A stretch of 64,000 bases of DNA from Arsukibacterium tuosuense (GCF_900215315.1 NZ_OBEB01000001.1:496001-560000), one strand, 5' to 3'. Positions 9,646 through 19,017 are shown, numbered from the stretch's first letter. Notes: generated by a model not told the origin, from the sequence alone. Made by a program: numbers and translations.

Positions 9646-10506
9646 CTAACTTACTCTAGAGCGCCGGGCCCATAGTGCGAACAACGAGGCGCTGCCAAAC
9701 ATCAGCAGGCTGTAAACGCTGGGCGCTATCGACATGGCAGAACTTTGTAATATGCCGGTGGTAATTAACAGTGCCAGCGTACCATTTTGCAGACCGACCT
9801 CGAGGCATATGGTTCTGGCCTGACGCTCCTGCTGTAACAAGTATTTCCCCAGCAAATAACCAAATAGCATGGTCACCAGGTTAAGCGTCAGCGCTGCCGG
9901 CCCGGCTTTGGCAATAAAGCGCCATAAATCATCGCCCAAATCGACTGAAATGCTGATGATCAGCAGCAACAGGACAATAATCGAGAATTTACTGATAACC
10001 GGCTCTGCTGCTTTGGCAAAAACCGGCCATTTTGCGCGCAGTAGCATGCCCACCAACACCGGCAACACGCTGACAATCATCAGCGTTAACCAGGTTTGCA
10101 TTACCGGCAACTGCAGGTTCGACTCAGCCCCCCCGTAATAGCCAATGGCCCAGGCCGCCAGCAACGGTATAGTAAAAGGGGTAATAAACCCCACCACTGC
10201 CGTTAACGATACCGATAAGCCGACGTCCGCTTTACTTAAATAGCTGTATAAATTCGAGGTAGTGCCACCCGGACACAGCGCTAAAATAAACAAGCCTATT
10301 GCCAGCTCAGCCTGCAGGCCAAAAAGCGCAATCACCGCAATGGCAGTAACGGGTAACAGCAATAACTGCGCCGCTGCACCGAGCAAAAACCCTTTGGGCG
10401 CAGCGAATACCCGGGAAAAGTCAGCTGGGCGCAGGCTCATGCCGACGCCAGTCATAATCAGGATCAGCGCCAGTGGCAAACCAATCTGGGTCAGGCTATT
10501 AAACAT
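9646..10506 (-). CDS. Bile acid:sodium symporter (BASS) family transporter
   Basis: A 286-residue inner-membrane protein with about nine or ten hydrophobic segments. The family stretches MTGVGMSLRPADF near the N-terminus, ALCPGGTTSNLYSYLSKADVGLSVSLT (here split by segment boundaries) and LEVGLQNGTLALLI near the C-terminus identify the BASS family. These carriers take up organic anions with Na+, and bacterial members seldom transport bile acids themselves. It lies upstream of and in line with the CoA hydrolase/transferase gene, which fits uptake and CoA handling of an organic acid, but that is inference. Confidence 0.88.
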   Translation of the reverse strand: MFNSLTQIGLPLALILIMTGVGMSLRPADFSRVFAAPKGFLLGAAAQLLLLPVTAIAVIALFGLQAELAIGLFILALCPGGTTSNLYSYLSKADVGLSVSLTAVVGFITPFTIPLLAAWAIGYYGGAESNLQLPVMQTWLTLMIVSVLPVLVGMLLRAKWPVFAKAAEPVISKFSIIVLLLLIISISVDLGDDLWRFIAKAGPAALTLNLVTMLFGYLLGKYLLQQERQARTICLEVGLQNGTLALLITTGILQSSAMSIAPSVYSLLMFGSASLFALWARRSRVS

Positions 10507-10591
10507 CTGCGTTCCTGTTTTACTAAAAAGATTACGTTAACCTAATCCATGCTGGCTGTCAGCAAACGAGTTTTGAATTTTGAGTGTTGAG

Positions 10592-11656
10592 TTAGCCTTG
10601 CTCTGCCAATGCTTTTGCCTGAGCTTTTGCTTCGGCTTTGGCGGTTTTCTCCCCCACCAGAGTAGCGCCCCAACGGCGCAACAACTCAAACCCGGCCAGA
10701 CAGCCAGTCACCGCAAGCAGAGCCAGTAACATACCGATCATCCCCAGACGCTGCTGCTCCGAGTACAAGGTCCAGATAAACTGGCCGACACATAGCGTTG
10801 CAACGACTAACAGCGTCGGCTTCCGACCAATTTTAGCAACAATAAATACTCCCAGCGGCGCGCCTATTGCCACCACCGGCGCCGCAGCCAGCCAGTTTTC
10901 AAATACGCCTGGCGCCAGGCCCTGACCTGAAACGGTTTTAACCAGTACACCCAGTACCGAGGTAAAGGCCATAATCACCACCGAGGTAGGAATAGCAATT
11001 TTTAAATCGGCGCGGCATAGCAGCACCAGCGCGGTATACAACACCATATCAATACCGACGCCTGTTACAGCGGCTACGGTAGCACCCGCCAACGCACCAA
11101 TCCACAACCCCAGTTTAAAATCCCAGTGCTCATCAAAATCGGTAATACCAGAGTGACCGGCAATTTCGTTTAAGCGGAATAAATGCAGCAACCCGAAGCT
11201 GGCCCATACCACAGCAAATAGCAGCTTAATCCACAGCTCCGGAATAAAAGGGGCAATAAAGAAAATACCCAGCGGTGTGCCGAGCAAGGCCCCCAGCATC
11301 GCGCCTTTAAGCGTGGCCCAGGCCAGGGGCTGACGCCTTGCCAGAATAAAAATAGCGGCACTGGTCATACCGACAGATTGAATAGCGAAACTGAAATCCC
11401 GGCCAAGACTGGCCGGCAGCTCGAACAGCAGCACCAGCACCGGAAAGCCAACCGTACCACCGCCCATGGGCGTAGAGCCGGCAGCATAGCTACCAATCGC
11501 CATCGCTACCGCCATTGGCCAATGCGCTACCGCTGTAGACCAATACCCGAGGCCGGCCACTAAAAACAGCCAAACCGCATAAAAACCGGCCAGCCAAAGC
11601 AACCAAATCCATAACTTTTGCTTTAATACTGGCTTGGCTGGCAAGGGTGTGTTCAT
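10592..11656 (-). CDS. Sulfite exporter TauE/SafE family protein
   Basis: A 354-residue membrane protein with about eight to nine hydrophobic segments and a Lys/Ala-rich cytoplasmic tail (KTAKAEAKAQAKALAEQG). The stretch IGSYAAGSTPMGGGTVGFPVL and the later AGATVAAVTGVGIDMVLY are typical repeats of the TauE/SafE fold. Family members export sulfite, sulfonates or other organosulfur anions. It is on the same strand as, and 85 bases upstream of, the BASS-family gene. The transported compound cannot be read from the sequence. Confidence 0.88.
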   Translation of the reverse strand: MNTPLPAKPVLKQKLWIWLLWLAGFYAVWLFLVAGLGYWSTAVAHWPMAVAMAIGSYAAGSTPMGGGTVGFPVLVLLFELPASLGRDFSFAIQSVGMTSAAIFILARRQPLAWATLKGAMLGALLGTPLGIFFIAPFIPELWIKLLFAVVWASFGLLHLFRLNEIAGHSGITDFDEHWDFKLGLWIGALAGATVAAVTGVGIDMVLYTALVLLCRADLKIAIPTSVVIMAFTSVLGVLVKTVSGQGLAPGVFENWLAAAPVVAIGAPLGVFIVAKIGRKPTLLVVATLCVGQFIWTLYSEQQRLGMIGMLLALLAVTGCLAGFELLRRWGATLVGEKTAKAEAKAQAKALAEQG

Positions 11657-11715
11657 GCTGGATGTCCTTAGTCATTAGTTTATTGTTTGTATCAATGCTC
11701 TTAATACCAGTTCGT

Positions 11716-12885
11716 TCAGAGCAAGGTTTTTATTGCCCTGCTCAGCCCGTCCAGGGTTAACGGATACATTCGTTTTGCCATTAACTGGTTAATCATGTCG
11801 ATAGAATAATAATGGCTCCACCACTGCTCTGGTTGCGGGTTGAGCCAGACCGCTTTCGGATACTGACTGAGTAGCCTCTGCAACCAGACTTTACCCGGTA
11901 ACTCGTTAAAGTGCTCGACACTGCCACCCGGGTATTCAATTTCGTACGGGCCCATAGTGGCATCGCCGACAAATATCAGCTTATAGTCGCTGCCATAAGT
12001 ATGAATAATATCGTCTACCTTTAGCTGTTCGGTATAGCGACGTTTGTTATCGCGCCACACTCCTTCATACACGCAGTTATGAAAGTAGAAAAACTGCAGA
12101 TGCTTAAACTCAGTTTTTACCGCCGCAAACAGCTTCTGGCACTGCTCGATATGGTCGTCCATTGAACCGCCGACATCAAAAAATACCAGCAGCTTAATGG
12201 CATTGTGCCGTTCACGGATAAAGCGTAAATCCAGCCAGCCGGCCTGTTCAGACGTGGCCTGAATGGTGCCGTGCAAATCCAGCTCAGTTTCCGCACCGCT
12301 GCGTGCGAATTTACGCAGTTGCTTTAACGCCAGTTTAATACTGCGGTTATTTAGCTCACTGTCGGTATCTAAGTCTTTAAATTCGCGCTTATCCCATACT
12401 TTTACCGCCCGTCTGGCGCCACTGCTCTGTTGGCCAATCCGCACGCCTTCCGGGTTATAGCCATAAGCACCAAAAGGTGAGGTGCCGCCAGTGCCAATCC
12501 ACTTGTTACCACCAGCGTGCTTTTTTTGCTGCTCTTTTAAGCGCTCACGCAGGGTTTCCAGTAATTTATCCAGCCCACCCAGTGCCTGCAGTTTGGCTTT
12601 ATCTTCATCGCTTAGCTTGCGCAGCACCTCGGGTACCAGCCACTCGGGCGGAATACTGGCGGCGATATCCACCTCGGCCACGCCCTCAAAATAGTCAGCA
12701 AAGGCGCGGTCGAATTTATCATACTGAGTTTCATCTTTTACCAGGCATAATCTGGCCAGCTGATAAAAGGCTTCAGTGTCGGCAAAGATCACTTGCTGCT
12801 TCAGCGCATTTATTAAATCCAGCAGCTCGGTAATACTGGTTTTTAAGCCGTATTTGCGCAGGGTAAAAAAGAAATCAATTAGCAT
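11716..12885 (-). CDS. VWA (CoxE-like) domain protein
   Basis: A 389-residue cytosolic protein with a C-terminal von Willebrand A domain. The MIDAS metal-binding motif appears as DVGGSMDDH at about 237-245, with the later FVGDATMGPYEI supplying the usual Thr/Asp positions. The N-terminal two thirds (helical, with ALKQQVIFADTEAFYQLAR) is the CoxE-like part. Such proteins pair with MoxR AAA+ ATPases as metal-dependent adaptors that remodel or load cofactors into client enzymes. The MoxR partner is encoded immediately upstream, but the two genes are separated by 186 bases holding a structured repeat. Confidence 0.88.
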   Translation of the reverse strand: MLIDFFFTLRKYGLKTSITELLDLINALKQQVIFADTEAFYQLARLCLVKDETQYDKFDRAFADYFEGVAEVDIAASIPPEWLVPEVLRKLSDEDKAKLQALGGLDKLLETLRERLKEQQKKHAGGNKWIGTGGTSPFGAYGYNPEGVRIGQQSSGARRAVKVWDKREFKDLDTDSELNNRSIKLALKQLRKFARSGAETELDLHGTIQATSEQAGWLDLRFIRERHNAIKLLVFFDVGGSMDDHIEQCQKLFAAVKTEFKHLQFFYFHNCVYEGVWRDNKRRYTEQLKVDDIIHTYGSDYKLIFVGDATMGPYEIEYPGGSVEHFNELPGKVWLQRLLSQYPKAVWLNPQPEQWWSHYYSIDMINQLMAKRMYPLTLDGLSRAIKTLL

Positions 12886-12928
12886 TGCTTATGGTCCTGG
12901 TGTAATCGAATCGCTGCGGCCCACAACA

Positions 12929-13002
12929 CTTGCCCCGGCTCGTCGCAGCAACTCGCTCGGGCTTGCGCCCTCACTCAGACACTCTGCGCCGACCGAAACA
13001 AG
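12929..13002 (-). repeat. Structured intergenic repeat, family 2, copy 1
   Basis: Read on the minus strand, as the moxR-VWA transcript would run, the ends CTTGTTTCGG and CCGGGGCAAG pair using three G-U wobbles. An inner stem GCGCAG/CTGCG follows. Between them lie AGTGTCTGA, a small hairpin (GGGC GCAA GCCC) and GAGTTG. The same single-stranded words recur at 57392-57482 with different stem sequences that still pair. It sits in the gap between the MoxR and VWA genes. Confidence 0.75.
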
Positions 13003-13071
13003 GTTCTGGTCCTTCGCTAGCGTCAGTATTGCGGTCGATCCCGGCGAACAAAACAGATGATGCAAACATCC

Positions 13072-13917
13072 TTAACGCCCCTGCCTTTTCGCCAAAAACG
13101 CCAGCTTTTCGACCAGTGCCACATCCTGTTCGTTCTTAAGCAAAGCACCAAACATTGGCATTAAACCGCCTTTTTGCTGTTTGTCAGTTAATACTTCTGC
13201 CGGAATATCTTCGGCCAACAATAGCTTGAGCCAGTCTAACAACTCGGAGGTTGATGGCTTTTTCTTTAAACCCGGCAACTCGCGCAGTTCAAAGAATATT
13301 TCCAGCGCGGTGCTTAGTAACTGCTTTTGAATATCCGGGTAATGCACCGCAACAATAGCCCGCAAGGTATCGGCATCCGGAAAACGGATGTAATGGAAAA
13401 AACAGCGGCGCAAAAAAGCGTCAGGCAGCTCTTTTTCGTTGTTAGAGGTAATAATCACTATTGGCCGGTCAGTAGCGCGAATTTGCTCACCGGTTTCGTG
13501 CACGTAAAACGCCATCTGGTCCAGCTCGTGCAGCAAGTCGTTCGGGAACTCAATGTCGGCCTTGTCTATCTCGTCTATCAGCAGCACCGGGCGTTTAGCA
13601 GCGGTAAAAGCCTGCCACAATTTGCCGGGACGAATATAATTACTGATATCCTGCACCTTATCGCTGCCCAGCTGACTGTCACGCAGCCGCGACACTGCAT
13701 CATATTCATACAGGCCATGTTGCGCCTTAGTGGTAGACTTAATATGCCACTGGATAAGTTCGGTATCCAGACTTTGCGCCAGTTCCTCGGCTAACCGGGT
13801 TTTACCGGTGCCAGGCTCGCCTTTAATCAGTAACGGCTTCTCCAGGGTTACCGCGGCATTAACAGCCAGCGAAAGTTCGGTTGACACGATATAATTGTTT
13901 GTACTTTCAAAGGCCAT
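13072..13917 (-). CDS. MoxR-family AAA+ ATPase
   Basis: A 281-residue cytosolic AAA+ ATPase. Walker A is GEPGTGKT (about 33-40), Walker B is VLLIDEID (about 111-118) and sensor 1 lies in IVIITSNNEKELPDAFLRRC, with the arginine finger at its end. MoxR ATPases act as chaperone-like machines with VWA-domain partners, and one is encoded just downstream on the same strand. The divergent neighbour is cysK. The client enzyme is not identifiable here, as no obvious metalloenzyme is adjacent. Confidence 0.92.
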   Translation of the reverse strand: MAFESTNNYIVSTELSLAVNAAVTLEKPLLIKGEPGTGKTRLAEELAQSLDTELIQWHIKSTTKAQHGLYEYDAVSRLRDSQLGSDKVQDISNYIRPGKLWQAFTAAKRPVLLIDEIDKADIEFPNDLLHELDQMAFYVHETGEQIRATDRPIVIITSNNEKELPDAFLRRCFFHYIRFPDADTLRAIVAVHYPDIQKQLLSTALEIFFELRELPGLKKKPSTSELLDWLKLLLAEDIPAEVLTDKQQKGGLMPMFGALLKNEQDVALVEKLAFLAKRQGR

Positions 13918-14054
13918 CTTGATCCTCTCAGGGCTAAAATTCAGGCTATATTTTACGCATAATTGAAATGATATAAGTTATAGCCAAACGCTACTTCACC
14001 TTTTATGCTGCTGGCGTATTCTTATAACCAAATTCTTTGTAATTGGAGCTTTTT

Positions 14055-15029
14055 ATGGCAAACGTATTTGCAGACCACTCATTGTCTATCGGCCGCACCC
14101 CTCTGGTCAAATTAAACCGGACTGTCCCTGGCGGTGCCAATGTCTACGCTAAAATTGAATCGCGCAACCCAAGTTTCAGTGTTAAGTGCCGGTTAGGTGC
14201 CGCATTAATCTGGGATGCTGAGAAACGTGGTGTGTTAACCACCGAGAAAGAAATTATCGAACCGACCTCAGGCAACACTGGCATTGCCCTGGCGTTTGTT
14301 GCGGCCAGCCGCGGTTATAAGCTGACCCTTACCATGCCTGCCACCATGAGCCTGGAGCGGCGCAAGCTGTTAAAAGCCCTGGGCGCTAACCTGGTGCTGA
14401 CTGAAGGCCCGAAAGGCATGAAAGGCGCTATTGAAAAAGCCCATGAAATTCTGGCATCTGATCCAAACCGCTATGTATTGTTGCAACAATTTGAAAACCC
14501 GGCTAACCCGCAAATTCACGTCGATACCACCGGCCCGGAAATTTTTAATGATTTAGACGGTAAAGTAGATATTTTTATCGCCGGTGTCGGCACGGGCGGC
14601 ACCATTACCGGTGTCAGCCGCTACCTGAAACAGGTTAAAAACCTGCCGTTACACAGTGTCGCAGTTGAACCAGTCGAGTCACCGGTGATCAGTCAGGCCA
14701 AAGCAGGCGAAGAATTAAAGCCTGGCCCGCATAAAATTCAGGGTATTGGTGCCGGTTTTATTCCGGGCAACCTTGATTTAGACCTGATAGATGAAGTGGA
14801 AACTGTCAGCAGTGACGATGCCATCGCCGCCACCCACCGCTTAATGCGCGAAGAAGGTATTCTGGCGGGTATTTCGTCAGGCGCTGCCTTAGTTGCGGCG
14901 CAGCGCCAGGCAGCCAAGCCGGAAAATGCCGGTAAAAATATTGTGGTTATTCTGGCCAGTGCGGCAGAGCGTTATTTATCCAGCCCATTGTTTGCTAACA
15001 TTTTTACTGAGCAGGAACTGCAACCCTAA
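14055..15029 (+). CDS. cysK: Cysteine synthase A
   Basis: Pyridoxal-phosphate enzyme that makes cysteine from O-acetylserine and sulfide in the cytosol. The PLP lysine is in NPSFSVKCR, the substrate loop is [12 protein letters not shown], and the phosphate-binding loop is [14 protein letters not shown]; the sequence follows E. coli CysK almost throughout. I start it at the ATG giving MANVFADHS (324 residues), preceded by GGAG at 14045-14048; a TTG four codons upstream would place the ribosome binding site inside the gene. The usual SSGERYL near the end reads ASAAERYL. It is a single gene with its own terminator. Confidence 0.96.
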   Translation: MANVFADHSLSIGRTPLVKLNRTVPGGANVYAKIESRNPSFSVKCRLGAALIWDAEKRGVLTTEKEIIEPTSGNTGIALAFVAASRGYKLTLTMPATMSLERRKLLKALGANLVLTEGPKGMKGAIEKAHEILASDPNRYVLLQQFENPANPQIHVDTTGPEIFNDLDGKVDIFIAGVGTGGTITGVSRYLKQVKNLPLHSVAVEPVESPVISQAKAGEELKPGPHKIQGIGAGFIPGNLDLDLIDEVETVSSDDAIAATHRLMREEGILAGISSGAALVAAQRQAAKPENAGKNIVVILASAAERYLSSPLFANIFTEQELQP

Positions 15030-15049
15030 GCTTATTCATCTTGCTATTG

Positions 15050-15074
15050 AGGCCGCAATTTGCGGCCTTTTTCC
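15050..15074 (+). terminator. Rho-independent terminator of cysK
   Basis: AGGCCGCAA at 15050-15058 pairs with TTGCGGCCT at 15060-15068, followed by TTTTT. It begins 21 bases after the cysK stop and uses the same AGGCCGC stem as the asnB terminator. Confidence 0.9.
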
Positions 15075-15136
15075 TTTACAGTTGTCAAAAAAACTTCCAC
15101 ACTGCTTGCCTGACTTGTTACAAAAGGTGGCTGCTG

Positions 15137-15583
15137 ATGAAACTGCTGGGGTCGTTAATATTTAGCATGTTATTGCTTGGCGCTTGTAGTGAAAAACCGA
15201 AAAGTAATGCGCATTGGGGAACCCCAGAGCATATTGCCACCGAGTTTTTTCATGCCCTGTATAACGAAAAAGATTTGGATAAAGCCAAAAGCCTCAGCAC
15301 CGAAGAGTTTGCTGCGCTACTAGATGCTTACGTGACACCGCGTCAGGTGGCCAGAACCTTAATGAATATGTCCTATGATCATGTCACTATTGAAGTAAAC
15401 CGCAGCGGCCAGAACCTGCGTCAGCAATATGATGACGATGCCGACGTTACCCTGGTGTTCAGTGGCGAACATGATGGCAAGCAGGTTGATAATTTACGCA
15501 CGGTCAGTATGGTTAAAAAAAGTGGTAAATGGCTGGTCACTGAAGTAAAAGTCGACCCATTTAGCAGCACCGCCACCTACTAG
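15137..15583 (+). CDS. Small lipoprotein, DUF4878-like
   Basis: A 148-residue lipoprotein. The start MKLLGSLIFSMLLLGACSEK has a lipobox LGAC with the lipidated Cys at about residue 17 and is preceded by AAAGGTGG; longer upstream frames have no signal sequence and overlap the cysK terminator. The mature part (PEHIATEFFHALYNEKDLDKAKSL, later KKSGKWLVTEV) looks like the NTF2-like fold of DUF4878 proteins, which bind unknown ligands in the periplasm. It is single, with no clear partner. Family call is moderate; function is unknown. Confidence 0.8.
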   Translation: MKLLGSLIFSMLLLGACSEKPKSNAHWGTPEHIATEFFHALYNEKDLDKAKSLSTEEFAALLDAYVTPRQVARTLMNMSYDHVTIEVNRSGQNLRQQYDDDADVTLVFSGEHDGKQVDNLRTVSMVKKSGKWLVTEVKVDPFSSTATY

Positions 15584-15635
15584 CGAGCCAGTGGCAGTTA
15601 ACGTTGCCTATTCTGACTTTTTTTCTTTATTTTCT

Positions 15636-16382
15636 CTATTTTTTTGGGGCGAAGAAGCCTTTTAGCTGCTGCTGACAAGCATCACTTTTCAGTAGCTCAC
15701 CAAAAACCTCAAGCTCAGTCGCAATAACTTTATCGGCTTTGCGTTTTATTTTCCCGCGAAGTAAAGCCTTACTGTGTTGCACAGCCTCTGCCGGCAGTTT
15801 CGCCAGCGCATGTGCTTTATCTGCAACAAAATCAAGTAGCTTATCACTGGCTACCTGCTGATTAACCAGTCCCATCGCCTCGGCCTTGTCAGTGTCAAAA
15901 GCCTCTCCCAGCAGCAAGTACTGGGCAGCGCGTTGGTAACCCACCAGCTGCGGCAGTAATAAACTCGAGGCAGCCTCGGGACATAAGCCTAACTGACTGA
16001 ACGGCATCTGAAACCGACAACCTGGTGCAGCATAAACTAAATCACAATGTAACAAAGCCGTGGTACCAATCCCTATGGCTAAACCGGCGACCGCAGCCAC
16101 TATAGGTTTAGTAAAAGCATTAAGCTGATATAAAAATGCAACGGTCGGATGATGGGCATTCAGTTCGCCGGAAGACAGAAAGTCCTGCAAGTCATTACCG
16201 CTGGAAAAACAGCTGTCAGACCCTTGCAGCACAACAACTTTCACCGCCGGATCCCGCTCTGCCTGCTGCAGCGCTTCCGTCAGCTGCTTATACATAGCCA
16301 GACTCAGCGCATTCTTCTTATCCGGCCGCTGCAGGCTGAGCGTCAATACGCCTGCCTGGCTTTGCGTGATATTTACAGTCAT
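15636..16382 (-). CDS. Enoyl-CoA hydratase/isomerase family protein
   Basis: A 248-residue crotonase-fold enzyme. The oxyanion-hole segments are CFSSGNDLQDF and AVAGLAIGIGTTALLHCDLVYA, the usual positions for binding the acyl-CoA thioester. The order of residues and the short C-terminus resemble delta3-delta2 enoyl-CoA isomerases (ECI/PCI-like) as much as hydratases, because one of the two catalytic glutamates of true hydratases is not evident. Its ribosome binding region is made of a threefold tandem repeat. It lies apart from the branched-chain cluster, so a general fatty-acid role is likely. Confidence 0.85.
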   Translation of the reverse strand: MTVNITQSQAGVLTLSLQRPDKKNALSLAMYKQLTEALQQAERDPAVKVVVLQGSDSCFSSGNDLQDFLSSGELNAHHPTVAFLYQLNAFTKPIVAAVAGLAIGIGTTALLHCDLVYAAPGCRFQMPFSQLGLCPEAASSLLLPQLVGYQRAAQYLLLGEAFDTDKAEAMGLVNQQVASDKLLDFVADKAHALAKLPAEAVQHSKALLRGKIKRKADKVIATELEVFGELLKSDACQQQLKGFFAPKK

Positions 16383-16387
16383 TGGAT

Positions 16388-16434
16388 GCTCTCTTATTAA
16401 CTGGCTCTCTTATTAACTGACTCTCATATTAACT
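16388..16434. repeat. Three tandem copies of a 16-base unit in the enoyl-CoA hydratase leader
   Basis: The 15-base unit GCTCTCTTATTAACT occurs at 16388-16402 and 16404-16418, with a diverged third copy (ACTCTCATATTAACT) at 16420-16434, giving a period of 16. On the minus strand each exact copy carries AAGAGAG. The copy nearest the ATG serves as the ribosome binding site six bases from the start at 16382. Confidence 0.85.
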
Positions 16435-16449
16435 AGTGGCCACAATTTA

Positions 16450-18216
16450 TTAATGACCGGCAGCGGTGCCTTCACGCCGTGGATCAGCGACACCTTCCAG
16501 CCCCTCAGCTTTTACTGCAATCGCATGAATGCCAGAATTCAGATCCTGCAGCCGCACCTGGTAGCCCATGGCTTCAAGCCGTGGCGCTAATTCAGCCAAT
16601 GGTGTGCCCGCCTCTAACGCCAGATAATCATTGCGGTGAGTGAAACGTGGTAAATTAATCGCCTGCTCCAGGTTTAACTGCCAGTCCAGCACCGCTACCA
16701 GGTTTTGTGCCACATAATTAATAATCCTGCTGCCGCCTGGTGAGCCCGTCAGAAGCTTCAGGTTATTGTCCTGGTCAAATACCATCATCGGTGCCATTGA
16801 ACTACGGGGACGCTTTCCTCCTTCTACCCGGTTGGCGACCAGTTTGCCGTTAACTTCTGCGCGTAGACTAAAATCGGTAAGCTGGTTATTCAGCAAATAA
16901 CCGTTCACCATCAGGCCAGAACCAAACACATTCTCAATACTGGTCGTCATACTGACTGCATTACCGTACTGATCTACCACTGATAAGTGACTGGTATTTT
17001 CAAACTCTATCGCTGCAGCGTCTGCCAGTGACTCGGCGCCGTCCGGCAGTCCGGCAGCAGCCACTGTCAGGTTCCGTTGTGGATCAATCAGTTTTGCCCG
17101 ACTTGCCAAATAGGCGGGGTCCAGCAATCCCGCAACCGGGACCGGGCTATAATCTGCATCCGCCAGGAAACGCTCCCGATCGGCAAACGCCAGCCGGGCC
17201 GCCTGACTGAGCAGATGCACTGCCTCTGCAGAACCAGGTTGCAGTTTGGCCAGATCAAATTCTGACAATATTCCCAATATCTGCAACACCGCAATACCAC
17301 CCGAGCTCGGTGGTGCCATACCGCAGACCTGATACTGCCGGTAAGGCTGACACAAAACTTCCCGTTCAACCGCCTGATAGTTGCGCAGGTCCTCCAGCGA
17401 TAACAGCCCGGGGTTAGTTGCCGCGCTGCGTACAGTTTTTACCAATGCTTCAGCGTTCTCGCCCTGATAAAAAGCGACAACGCCTTCTTTGGCAATGGCT
17501 CTGAGTAATTTGCCGTACTGCGGATTAGTGATGGTCTTGCCTGAGGCCAACGCCTGGCCATCAGGATAAAAATAGTCTTTTGCCGGCGCCAGGGTTTTAA
17601 CCCCCTGATTCCAGCCCATCTTCAGATGTTTTGCCATCCGGGGGGTAACCTGAAAGCCCTGCTCGGCAGCGGTAATAGCATCATCAAACAGTGCCGGCCA
17701 CGGCAAGCGGCCATATTGCTGATGCGCCATTGCCAACGCTTTTAATACACCTGGCACGCCAACTGATTTTCCGCCAACGTAGGCTTCGCGCCAGTCCAGT
17801 TGTTTACCCTTGTCACTGAACAGTTCGCCATCGGCCAAGGCCGGGGCTTTTTCACGGCCATCAAAACTAGTCAGACGCTGACTTGCTTTATGCCAATGCA
17901 AGATAAAAGCGCCGCCACCAATGCCGGAACTTTGCGGTTCTACCAGGCCCAGCATAAGTTGGGTGGCGATAGCCGCATCAACCGCACTGCCGCCCTTGGC
18001 CAGAATTTTCTGACCTGCTGCTACCGCCAAAGGGTGCGCCGCGGCGACCATGGCCTGCTTGCTGCGAACCAGTTGCTGCTCGGTTAAACCTGTAGTTGCT
18101 TCAGGCTCACGGATCTCCTGTTGTGGCACGCTCTGTTGTGGCAGCGCGCTGGCAACTGCAGTCTGAATGCTGAGCAACAAACTAAAATTGATTAATAACA
18201 GATAAAACAGCTTCAT
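16450..18216 (-). CDS. ggt: Gamma-glutamyltransferase
   Basis: Periplasmic enzyme that cleaves or transfers the gamma-glutamyl group of glutathione and similar peptides. It is 588 residues, with a signal peptide ending near ASA (residues 1-24). The precursor self-cleaves before the Thr in ENTSHLSVVD; this Thr becomes the catalytic N-terminus of the small subunit. GGKRPRSSMAP and GSPGGSRI are the usual substrate-binding motifs. It is followed (leftward) by the enoyl-CoA hydratase gene with a 67-base gap. The amidoligase and C26 hydrolase genes, which also act on glutamyl amide bonds, are about 0.8 kb upstream beyond the rhombosortase gene. Confidence 0.95.
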   Translation of the reverse strand: MKLFYLLLINFSLLLSIQTAVASALPQQSVPQQEIREPEATTGLTEQQLVRSKQAMVAAAHPLAVAAGQKILAKGGSAVDAAIATQLMLGLVEPQSSGIGGGAFILHWHKASQRLTSFDGREKAPALADGELFSDKGKQLDWREAYVGGKSVGVPGVLKALAMAHQQYGRLPWPALFDDAITAAEQGFQVTPRMAKHLKMGWNQGVKTLAPAKDYFYPDGQALASGKTITNPQYGKLLRAIAKEGVVAFYQGENAEALVKTVRSAATNPGLLSLEDLRNYQAVEREVLCQPYRQYQVCGMAPPSSGGIAVLQILGILSEFDLAKLQPGSAEAVHLLSQAARLAFADRERFLADADYSPVPVAGLLDPAYLASRAKLIDPQRNLTVAAAGLPDGAESLADAAAIEFENTSHLSVVDQYGNAVSMTTSIENVFGSGLMVNGYLLNNQLTDFSLRAEVNGKLVANRVEGGKRPRSSMAPMMVFDQDNNLKLLTGSPGGSRIINYVAQNLVAVLDWQLNLEQAINLPRFTHRNDYLALEAGTPLAELAPRLEAMGYQVRLQDLNSGIHAIAVKAEGLEGVADPRREGTAAGH

Positions 18217-18399
18217 ATCGTGCTCTCTTCACATGCAGCTTTACACCCTAACCAGAAGCGTCAACCAGATCAAGCGTGTTTAACGGCTTATCCTGTTGTT
18301 AAACGAAATACCGCTTGATATCGCCAGCAAATTAGTTTGGGATAACGGTACTTTTAACTGCTGTTTTGCAGATTTAATCAGGATCATAACCAGGCCGTT

Positions 18400-18999
18400 A
18401 TGCAGACTTTATATAGTTCTATACGCAGTTACATACCTTTTGCCATCTTACTGCTGCTGGCAGTACTGATATTTATGTTGCCAGCAGCAGTGCAACAACT
18501 TTTGGCCTTTCAAAGGTCTGAGCTGGCAAACGGCGAGCTCTGGCGTTTGATCAGCGGTCATTTACTGCACTCAAACTTTTACCATCTGCTGTTAAATGGC
18601 GGAGGTTTGCTGGTAATTATGTTGCTGCACGCCAGCTATCAGCGCAAGATGGCGCTGATATGGCAGTTGCTGTTCAGCGCGGTATTCATCAGCAGCCTGA
18701 TGTACTGGTTGCAGCCTGATATTCAGCGCTATGTCGGGTTATCCGGGGTGTTGCATGCTTTACTCTTTTTCGGGGCGCTGCTGGATATACAAACCGGTAA
18801 AACCGGGGGTGTTTTGCTTACGCTGGGCATTCTGGCCAAAATTGGCTACGAGCAATACCAGGGGCCCGACGCCGAGCTGGGCCAGTTAATCAGTGCCACA
18901 GTGGCGATTGACGCCCATCTTTATGGCGTAATAAGTGGCGCATTGTTATTTGCAATAGTAACGGCTAAAGCCAGGTTGCAGAAACATCCTCTGGCATGA
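18400..18999 (+). CDS. rrtA: Rhombosortase (rhomboid-type intramembrane protease)
   Basis: A 199-residue membrane protein with about six hydrophobic segments. The rhomboid catalytic serine is in YVGLSGVLHA (Ser115) and the catalytic histidine in DAHLYGVISG (His173). HLLHSNFYHLLLNGGGL is the typical L1-TM2 region. The short form and the motif GLSGVLHA mark the rhombosortase subfamily, which cleaves GlyGly-CTERM tails from type II-secreted proteins at the inner membrane. No protein in this window carries such a tail, so its substrates are elsewhere. It is convergent with the C26 hydrolase gene. Confidence 0.9.
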   Translation: MQTLYSSIRSYIPFAILLLLAVLIFMLPAAVQQLLAFQRSELANGELWRLISGHLLHSNFYHLLLNGGGLLVIMLLHASYQRKMALIWQLLFSAVFISSLMYWLQPDIQRYVGLSGVLHALLFFGALLDIQTGKTGGVLLTLGILAKIGYEQYQGPDAELGQLISATVAIDAHLYGVISGALLFAIVTAKARLQKHPLA

Positions 19000-19017
19000 T
19001 CGGATACCAGGCGCCCG

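Noticed and set aside
13327..13794. 155-codon open frame antisense to the MoxR gene
   Set aside because: Fully inside the conserved AAA+ coding region on the other strand and not protein-like.
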